A stretch of 27,078 nucleotides of DNA from positions 1 to 27,078 of IMG/VR virus record IMGVR_UViG_3300032278_000095; one strand, given 5' to 3'. Made by a program: the position numbers and the translations under genes. Under the pieces are notes generated by a model that was not told the DNA's origin, made no database searches, and saw only the letters and a program-made list of their open reading frames with translations. This stretch comes from a virus. How positions within the stretch are numbered: position 1 is the first letter of the stretch; every line of letters begins with the position of its first letter. Below are positions 22,613 to 27,078 of this stretch, piece by piece.

Positions 22613-22641
22613 TTGACAAATTCTTCGTATGACTGTATTAT
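22613..22641 (+). promoter_or_regulatory. Sigma70-like promoter, near-leaderless
   Basis: TTGACA at 22613-22618, 17-bp spacer, TATTAT at 22636-22641 (5/6). The predicted start, 22648, is 3 nt before the ATG at 22651. No SD is present. It opens the operon that carries tRNA-Glu, purM and tRNA-Gln. Confidence 0.8.
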
Positions 22642-22650
22642 TAATATGTT

Positions 22651-22968
22651 ATGAGAAGTCACGCCTGTGAAGACGGCATAAAACGGATAACAGCTAAACT
22701 GATTGTACCGATGTGTTTGGATGATATAGTGCTCTATTCGTTGAGTGCATTAGCATTTGCTAATGCGGCAGCCAACTCTTTTAATCCTGTTACTTATTTA
22801 GAAACCCTTAATAAACGACAGGTATTTACATTAGCAAAAAACGAAGTAATCGATAGAGGAAAAGACGCACCTAGATCGCGAGTTAGAAGTGTATATAGTG
22901 AAGATGATATAAATCGCGCAACAGATATCATTAAAGAAATATTCCCTGAATTAAACAATGGCTTATAA
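22651..22968 (+). CDS. Small phage hypothetical protein, early type
   Basis: 105 residues, no known family. It begins MRSHACEDGIKRITAKLIVPMCLDDIVLYSLSALAFANAAANSF; the central part is hydrophobic-helical but not a clear membrane span. The C-terminal half is charged (KNEVIDRGKDAPRSRVRSVYSEDDINRATDIIKEIF). The predicted transcript starts 3 nt upstream and there is no SD. It overlaps the next gene by 11 nt. Confidence 0.7.
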   Translation: MRSHACEDGIKRITAKLIVPMCLDDIVLYSLSALAFANAAANSFNPVTYLETLNKRQVFTLAKNEVIDRGKDAPRSRVRSVYSEDDINRATDIIKEIFPELNNGL

Positions 22969-23146
22969 ATATCATAGTATAAATGATTTCATTAAAGTTA
23001 TACGGGTAATGCATAAAAAGTCAATTACGTTAGAAGAAATTATGTATGATCCAGCAGGGGAAGAAGATAAAGAAGCACATCAACAACGGATTCAATATTT
23101 AATAGATGATATACGAGCACACGCACAACAACTATTACGTGGATAA
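22958..23146 (+). CDS. Small charged hypothetical protein
   Basis: 62 residues (MAYKYHSINDFIKVIRVMHKKSITLEEIMYDPAGEEDKEAHQQRIQYLIDDIRAHAQQLLRG), helical, function unknown. It overlaps the upstream gene's end and stops 5 nt before tRNA-Glu. A TATAAATA at 22964-22971 lies inside codons 3-5 and is probably chance. Confidence 0.68.
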   Translation: MAYKYHSINDFIKVIRVMHKKSITLEEIMYDPAGEEDKEAHQQRIQYLIDDIRAHAQQLLRG

Positions 23147-23151
23147 TACAT

Positions 23152-23226
23152 GCTCCGGTCGTCTAATGGTTAGGACATCGCCCTTTCACGGCGACAATCT
23201 CGGTTCGATCCCGGGTCGGAGTACCA
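23152..23226 (+). tRNA. tRNA-Glu (anticodon TTC)
   Basis: Cloverleaf visible. Acceptor GCTCCGG/TCGGAGT with two G-U pairs. D-arm with TAATGGTTAGGA. Anticodon stem TCGCC/GGCGA around loop CTTTCAC, anticodon TTC at 23185-23187. T-arm CTCGG-TTCGATC-CCGGG. CCA is encoded (23224-23226). It sits inside the operon, 5 nt after one gene and 6 nt before the next. Confidence 0.97.
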
Positions 23227-23232
23227 CATAAT

Positions 23233-23607
23233 ATGTCAACACATAGAATTTATTATATAGATGAAGACACAGGACATGCAGATGTTATATTAACTGATCC
23301 TAAAAAATACATTGAACATATAAGTAACTCCGGAATAGAAGCAGTTATAATGGATATAGAAGCAGACGAAGAATCTAAAACTATTACAGAACAAACAGTA
23401 CAATTTTTTAGGGATATTCGTAGTGCAATAAAAGATCCACAAATTTCTATAGAAGAATTTCAAACAATCTGTAGAAATTTTGAATTATTTATGATGGTTA
23501 ATCCGCTTGCAGTTGGGCAAGTATTTAATAATTCGGCATTGCCTTTGCAGGGGTTTACTGCTATAATGGATTTAATAGGAGAAAGACATGCCAACGTACG
23601 AATATAA
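23233..23607 (+). CDS. Phage hypothetical protein
   Basis: 124 residues: MSTHRIYYIDEDTGHADVILTDPKKYIEHISNSGIEAVIMDIEADEE..., acidic alpha/beta. It ends in a region containing FELFMMVNPLAVGQVFNNSALPLQGFTAIMDL. No family is recognised. The start follows the tRNA CCA by 6 nt without SD, so the transcript may be freed at the tRNA 3' end by processing. It overlaps the FmdB-type gene by 20 nt. Confidence 0.68.
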   Translation: MSTHRIYYIDEDTGHADVILTDPKKYIEHISNSGIEAVIMDIEADEESKTITEQTVQFFRDIRSAIKDPQISIEEFQTICRNFELFMMVNPLAVGQVFNNSALPLQGFTAIMDLIGERHANVRI

Positions 23608-23785
23608 ATGTAAGAGAAAAAATTGTGGGCACCAAATAGAATGTATACAAAAAATGAGTGAAGATCCTTTATTATATTGTCCACATTGTGGCAAAAAGTC
23701 TTTGAAAAAAATGGTATCTAAATCAACATTTGTTTTAAAAGGACAGGGTTGGACCAATAAAGTTTCCAATGATTATGGTTCATAA
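23588..23785 (+). CDS. FmdB-family zinc-ribbon protein
   Basis: 65 residues with an AGGAGA SD. The start MPTYEYKCKRKNCGHQIECIQKMSEDPLLYCPHCGKKSLKKMV...FVLKGQGW follows the FmdB/putative regulatory zinc-ribbon pattern closely. Zinc ligands: C8, C13, C31 and C34. In bacteria the family is linked to regulation of amide-utilisation genes, but in phages its role is unknown. The 4-residue gap in the first Cys pair (C8-x4-C13) is longer than the usual CxxC. Confidence 0.87.
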   Translation: MPTYEYKCKRKNCGHQIECIQKMSEDPLLYCPHCGKKSLKKMVSKSTFVLKGQGWTNKVSNDYGS

Positions 23786-23828
23786 TACACATTGATTATT
23801 AATACAAATATGTTCTTAAATAGTGTTG

Positions 23829-24482
23829 ATGACATCAACGCTAGAAAAATATGCACTTCGAAGTAAATTTATGAAAGCGGACAAAGTAATATTAACAGAT
23901 GTAGATGGAGTTCTGTTAAATTGGGAATTCGCGTTTCATACCTGGATGGAAGAACATGGACAAATAGCGGCCGAAGGTCATGAATTTAAATATTGTGTAG
24001 GCAAACGTTTTGGCATAGACCCAAAAGAAGGAAAAAGGTTTATAAACTTTTTCAATGAAAGTGCCGCAATAGGATTCCTTCCTCCCCTTAGAGATGCAAT
24101 GTACTATGTAAAAAAGTTACATGAAGAACATGGATATGTATTTCATGCTATTACTTCTTTAAGTACAAATCAACACGCAATTAATTTAAGACAACGAAAC
24201 TTATATAAATTATTTGGCGAAACAACATTTGAAAAAATTATATGCCTAGGAACAGGTGCAGACAAAGACGAAGAACTATTACCATATAAAAATTCAGACT
24301 GTTGGTGGATAGAAGACAAAATTGCAAATGCAGAAACTGGATCAAATTTAGGTCTTAATAGTATAATTATGGAACATGGTCACAATATGGACTATGCAGG
24401 AGATATTCCACTTGTTAAAAATTGGAAAGAAATATACAAGTTAGTTACTAAACCTAAAAAGAAAATTAAAAAAAAACAGTGA
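23829..24482 (+). CDS. HAD-superfamily phosphatase, nucleotidase-like
   Basis: 217 residues from the ATG at 23829 (a GTG at 23823 is also possible). HAD motif I is ILTDVDGVLLNW with nucleophile D24 and acid/base D26. A motif II Thr/Ser lies in FHAITSLS, and the acidic motif IV-like segment is WWIEDKIANAETG. Size and cap layout resemble 5'(3')-deoxyribonucleotidases; the substrate is not shown. With PurM and NrdJ it fits control of nucleotide pools. Upstream, TTGATT-N18-TTAAAT is a weak promoter candidate that would again start at the ATG. The C-terminus is a Lys run (KPKKKIKKKQ). Confidence 0.8.
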   Translation: MTSTLEKYALRSKFMKADKVILTDVDGVLLNWEFAFHTWMEEHGQIAAEGHEFKYCVGKRFGIDPKEGKRFINFFNESAAIGFLPPLRDAMYYVKKLHEEHGYVFHAITSLSTNQHAINLRQRNLYKLFGETTFEKIICLGTGADKDEELLPYKNSDCWWIEDKIANAETGSNLGLNSIIMEHGHNMDYAGDIPLVKNWKEIYKLVTKPKKKIKKKQ

Positions 24483-24685
24483 CAGTTAAAAAATGTCGAC
24501 GTTGTAAAGAAGTATTACAACGCGGATCAGTAATGTACAGGCATAATCGATTTTGGAAATGGTATACTAAAAAAGACTTTCCATATGGTTACCCCGACGA
24601 AGTAAATGACGAAGATACATTTTGTGCAAATTGTAAAAAAGCAATACAAGCAAAGCACGGATGGATGGAAAAGTGGATAGGATAA
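24479..24685 (+). CDS. Small zinc-ribbon hypothetical protein
   Basis: 68 residues from GTG 24479, which overlaps the upstream stop by 4 nt (GTGA). Two Cys pairs, C6-x2-C9 (KKCRRCKE) and C49-x2-C52 (FCANCKK), should bind one zinc. The middle is aromatic and basic (MYRHNRFWKWYTKKDFPYGYPDE). Function unknown. Its last 25 nt overlap the purM start. Confidence 0.75.
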   Translation: MTVKKCRRCKEVLQRGSVMYRHNRFWKWYTKKDFPYGYPDEVNDEDTFCANCKKAIQAKHGWMEKWIG

Positions 24686-25584
24686 CATATAAAGACGCGG
24701 GCGTAGATGTTAATAAAGCAGACAAGTTAGTTAAGCATTTAGGTATTGGCGGCTACGGTGCTGTTATTGATATAGATAAAACATTACCTCAATTTACTAC
24801 TTGGAAAAATCCTTATTGGCATACAGGTTGTAGACTTGTAATGGGTACTGATGGTGTTGGTACTAAAATATTAGTAGCAGAACAATTAAAAAAATATGAC
24901 ACTATAGGTATTGATTTAGTTGCTATGTGTGTTAACGATATTATATGTCATGGTGCAACGCCATTTGCTTTTTTAGACTACTATGCAACGGGTAAATTAG
25001 TATTAAAGAAAAGTAAAGAAATACTTAAAGGAATACAACAAGGATGTGAAATAGCAGACTGCCAATTGGTAGGAGGCGAAACTGCCGAAATGCCAGGAGT
25101 ATATACAAAGTCAAATTTTGATTTAGCAGGGTTTGCAATTGGTTTAGTACATGCACAAGATGTACGTCCTAAAAATGTTAAAGCCGGAGATCATATAATA
25201 GGTATACCTAGTAGTGGTTTACATAGTAACGGTTTTAGTCTCATAAGAAAACTTTATAATGAATACACAGAAGAGATGTTGACTCCTACTAGGATATACA
25301 CATACGATGTGTTACCAATAATAGAACACATTAATGCATTAGCACACATTACTGGAGGAGGTATACATGGTAACTTGCCGCGTGTTCTTCCTATAGGAAC
25401 TAGTTATAAATTAAAATTTAAATATAGTAAGCAGTGGCAAGAATTATATAAGAAAACTAAATTTAGTAAAGTAGAATTTGAAAGCACGTTTAATTGTGGA
25501 TGGGGAATGTTATTAGTAGCAAAAGAAACTGATAAAATTTTAGATCATATAAAAGATGCAAAAGTTATTGGGGAAGTAATATGA
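24661..25584 (+). CDS. purM: Phosphoribosylformylglycinamidine cyclo-ligase (AIR synthetase)
   Basis: 307 residues, somewhat shorter than bacterial PurM (about 345). It closes the imidazole ring in purine synthesis (FGAM + ATP to AIR). Family motifs in order: YKDAGVDV, GTDGVGTKI, GIDLVAMCVNDI, FLDYYATG, GGETAEMPGVY, FAIGLV, GIPSSGLHSNGFSLIRKL, HITGGGIHGNLPRVLP and FNCGWGMLLV. These cover the ATP site and the dimer core, so it is probably active. PurM is a known auxiliary metabolic gene of marine T4-like phages. The start at 24661 overlaps the zinc-ribbon gene; GTG at 24673 is the alternative. Confidence 0.94.
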   Translation: MDGKVDRITYKDAGVDVNKADKLVKHLGIGGYGAVIDIDKTLPQFTTWKNPYWHTGCRLVMGTDGVGTKILVAEQLKKYDTIGIDLVAMCVNDIICHGATPFAFLDYYATGKLVLKKSKEILKGIQQGCEIADCQLVGGETAEMPGVYTKSNFDLAGFAIGLVHAQDVRPKNVKAGDHIIGIPSSGLHSNGFSLIRKLYNEYTEEMLTPTRIYTYDVLPIIEHINALAHITGGGIHGNLPRVLPIGTSYKLKFKYSKQWQELYKKTKFSKVEFESTFNCGWGMLLVAKETDKILDHIKDAKVIGEVI

Positions 25585-26210
25585 CAGAATTTATTACACC
25601 GTTTGGTCCAACAATTATGTGTGTTGATATACCGATGGAATACGTCGACAAACTAAATGAATATATGGACAACGTAGTTAATGATGAACAACTTTCTATA
25701 GAAAGAGAATATAGACCCAATCTTGTAGGCCGTATTGAATTAGAAAAAGGAGTAGATGCCTCTCACGCACCTGAAATTTGGCAAGAAATGGGGTTGTACG
25801 ATTGGATGTTTAAACAATGTGAAACCTATGTCCACCATAAAACTTGTGACCGGGGAGAAATACATCCTAGTTTATTTAAAATTCCTGGAGCATGGATTAA
25901 TGATATGGTAGAAGGAGAATGGAATCCCACACACGAACATGCACCTTCTACGTTATCGGTAGTAGGATATTTAAAAGTTCCAGACAGTTTTGTAGAAGAT
26001 AAAATAGATGGGTTACTTACTTGGTATGATGGTAGGCAAGCATTATGGACTAAATCGGGATATGCTGTATTACCGATAGTAGGAAAATTTTATTTTTTTC
26101 CAGGATGGTTATCACATGCTGTTATGCCGTTTTATGGAGAGGGACTTCGGAGATCTATGTCAGCAAATTTTGATTTCACTTATAGAGATTATGGGCCACA
26201 GCAATTTTAA
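25581..26210 (+). CDS. 2OG-Fe(II) oxygenase family protein
   Basis: 209 residues, ATGA overlap with purM. The double-stranded beta-helix core is visible: WNPTHEHAPSTLSVVGYLKVP with candidate iron ligands H118/H120, FYFFPGWLSHAVMPFYGEGLRRSMSANFDF with distal H179 and the 2-oxoglutarate-binding Arg near 190. This is the common marine phage type of putative 2OG oxygenase; the substrate is unknown. It stops 2 nt before tRNA-Gln. Confidence 0.87.
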   Translation: MTEFITPFGPTIMCVDIPMEYVDKLNEYMDNVVNDEQLSIEREYRPNLVGRIELEKGVDASHAPEIWQEMGLYDWMFKQCETYVHHKTCDRGEIHPSLFKIPGAWINDMVEGEWNPTHEHAPSTLSVVGYLKVPDSFVEDKIDGLLTWYDGRQALWTKSGYAVLPIVGKFYFFPGWLSHAVMPFYGEGLRRSMSANFDFTYRDYGPQQF

Positions 26211-26212
26211 AA

Positions 26213-26286
26213 TGGGACATAGTGTAACGGTAGCACTACAGATTTTGATTCTGTCAGTTGGGGTTCGAATCCCTGTGTCCCAGCCA
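26213..26286 (+). tRNA. tRNA-Gln (anticodon TTG)
   Basis: Acceptor TGGGACA/TGTCCCA (7 bp), discriminator G283, encoded CCA at 26284-26286. Anticodon stem ACAGA/TCTGT around TTTTGAT, anticodon TTG at 26245-26247. T-loop TTCGAAT with stem TGGGG/CCCTG. The final A of CCA is also the A of the next gene's ATG. Confidence 0.97.
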
Positions 26287-26666
26287 TGAAAAATACTGCA
26301 ATCAAAGGAAAGTACATACCTAAGAATAAATCAAAATTTAATAAAAATAGTGCCATATATAGATCCATGTGGGAACGGCGGTTTATGATATACTGTGATC
26401 GTTCAGAGAACATACTAGAATGGAACAGTGAAGCAATTCATATTCCGTATGTGTCGCCCAAAGACGATCGTTTACATAATTACTATCCGGACTTTTATAT
26501 AAAGTATAAAGATGTTAACGGCAACGTTATTGAAAAGATTGTTGAGATTAAGCCGCAATGGCAAAAGAGATGGAGTGTTAACAAAGCCAAATGGAAAGCG
26601 GCAAGAAAATACTGTAAAGAACATGGCTATTTGTTTCAAGTCCTAACCGAAAAGGAATTGTTTTGA
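26286..26666 (+). CDS. Head-completion nuclease, T4 gp4-like
   Basis: 126 residues. The pattern YRSMWERRFMIYCDRSENILEWNSEAIHIPYVSPKDDRLHNYYPDFYIKYKD...KIVEIKPQ matches the T4 gp4 head-completion protein, a PD-(D/E)XK fold nuclease. Active-site residues: E30, D69 in YYPDFYI, E87-x-K89. The C-terminal AARKYCKEHGYLFQVLTEKEL is also characteristic. It should trim or seal DNA ends before tail joining. The ATG starts on the last base of tRNA-Gln, leaving no SD outside the tRNA. Confidence 0.9.
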   Translation: MKNTAIKGKYIPKNKSKFNKNSAIYRSMWERRFMIYCDRSENILEWNSEAIHIPYVSPKDDRLHNYYPDFYIKYKDVNGNVIEKIVEIKPQWQKRWSVNKAKWKAARKYCKEHGYLFQVLTEKELF

Positions 26667-26842
26667 AAATAATTAGTAGGAAGACGTTTAGAAAAGTAGT
26701 AGACGTTAGCGATAGATTAAACATTTGGTTTAAAAAAGTATTTGGGTTGGATGCTAAACGTAAGGTATTAGAAACAAAACAAAACTTAATTACTATGGAC
26801 GAGTTAGATAACACCATAGGAAAGGCATTAGGTATTAAATGA
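26663..26842 (+). CDS. Small basic phage hypothetical protein
   Basis: 59 residues from TTG 26663, overlapping the nuclease stop (TTGA), with AAGGAA as SD. Sequence MKIISRKTFRKVVDVSDRLNIWFKKVFGLDAKRKVLETKQNLITMDELDNTIGKALGIK. Helical and basic, function unknown. The tight overlaps on both sides support its being real. Confidence 0.68.
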   Translation: MKIISRKTFRKVVDVSDRLNIWFKKVFGLDAKRKVLETKQNLITMDELDNTIGKALGIK

Positions 26843-27078
26843 AAGATATAAAAATTATAAAAAATCTTTTATCGGAAGATTATGTAATAGAATTAACTCG
26901 TTTATTTTTGCCGCCAGGTGAGACTAAAGAATTTCCTTGGTTTTATAATCCAAATACTACAGATATAGAAATTCAAACCGAAAGATCTAATTATACTAAA
27001 TCTTATAAAGATTCTATTCAATTTACTCACGTCTTCTGGAATAATATGGATGTGTTTGGTCAACCTGACAAAGAATGG
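26839..27078 (+). CDS. Phage protein, possible 2OG-Fe(II) oxygenase, 3'-truncated
   Basis: The first 80 codons are visible; the gene runs off the window. ATGA overlap with the previous gene. MKDIKIIKNLLSEDYVIELTRLF...EFPWFYNPNTTD...QFTHVFWNN resembles the N-terminal part of marine phage 2OG-Fe(II) oxygenases (FPWFYN and QFTHxF segments). The iron-binding HxD...H lies beyond the window, so the call is tentative. Confidence 0.65.
   Translation, partial: MKDIKIIKNLLSEDYVIELTRLFLPPGETKEFPWFYNPNTTDIEIQTERSNYTKSYKDSIQFTHVFWNNMDVFGQPDKEW

Noticed and set aside
22964-22971. Exact TATAAATA at codons 3-5 of the 62-residue gene
   Set aside because: It encodes Tyr-Lys-Tyr at the gene start; a promoter for the tRNA downstream is possible but unsupported.
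1-27078. CRISPR arrays, insertion sequences, integrase or attachment sites
   Set aside because: No regularly spaced repeats, transposase or integrase motifs, or tRNA-fragment duplications were seen.

Overview
The window is a gene-dense, AT-rich segment of a tailed-phage genome. Gene content points to a marine T4-like myovirus: a T4 gp61-type primase, gp41-type helicase and gp4-type head-completion nuclease, a PAAR spike-tip protein, many small virion-type genes with ATGA or TAATG overlaps, T4-late-like TATAAATA promoters, and metabolic genes (B12-dependent ribonucleotide reductase, glutaredoxin, PurM). A circularly permuted (two-piece) tmRNA gene suggests an alphaproteobacterial host. Marine picocyanobacteria also carry permuted tmRNAs, so the host is an inference. 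No photosynthesis genes are seen. Nearly everything is on the + strand; the exceptions are one gene at 3231-3722 and a pair at 21720-22263.

Layout. 3-776: end of a structural gene. 786-3227: primase and helicase. 3231-3722: lone minus-strand gene. 3791-6842: small gene, zincin-like (LPD23-type) protein, small membrane protein and a ligase-like KxDG protein. The last three have MKINEV/MRIEDI-type N-termini resembling T4 capsid-targeting leaders. 6883-14069: virion-type genes, including a small basic protein, two small membrane proteins, an 836-residue Ala-rich protein with an internal duplication, and a beta-repeat protein. 14111-14806: PD-(D/E)XK nuclease. 14835-15931: fibre-type protein and a conserved unknown. 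15942-18326: NrdJ, a CPAC membrane protein and glutaredoxin. 18329-18692: short early-type unit with tiny ORFs, closed by a strong terminator. 18727-21719: histone H1-like, Sm-like, PAAR and large baseplate or fibre-like proteins. 22389-22592: permuted tmRNA. 22651-27078: compact operon with tRNA-Glu, an FmdB zinc ribbon, a HAD phosphatase, PurM, a 2OG-Fe(II) oxygenase, tRNA-Gln, the gp4-like nuclease, and a second possible oxygenase cut by the window end.

Two expression modes are visible. Five of the six exact TTGACA hexamers in the window are followed, 17 bp later, by a TANNAT or TAAACT -10 element. Four of them place the predicted transcription start 0-4 nt from an ATG that has no Shine-Dalgarno (SD), which suggests leaderless early mRNAs; the fifth gives a leader of about 9 nt. 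By contrast, T4-late-like [T/G]ATAAATA boxes precede genes with real leaders, mostly with a clear SD. The most notable items are the permuted tmRNA, the leaderless early promoters, and the set of enzymes with capsid-targeting-like leaders that may be packaged in the virion. All assignments come from reading motifs by eye; no database search was run.
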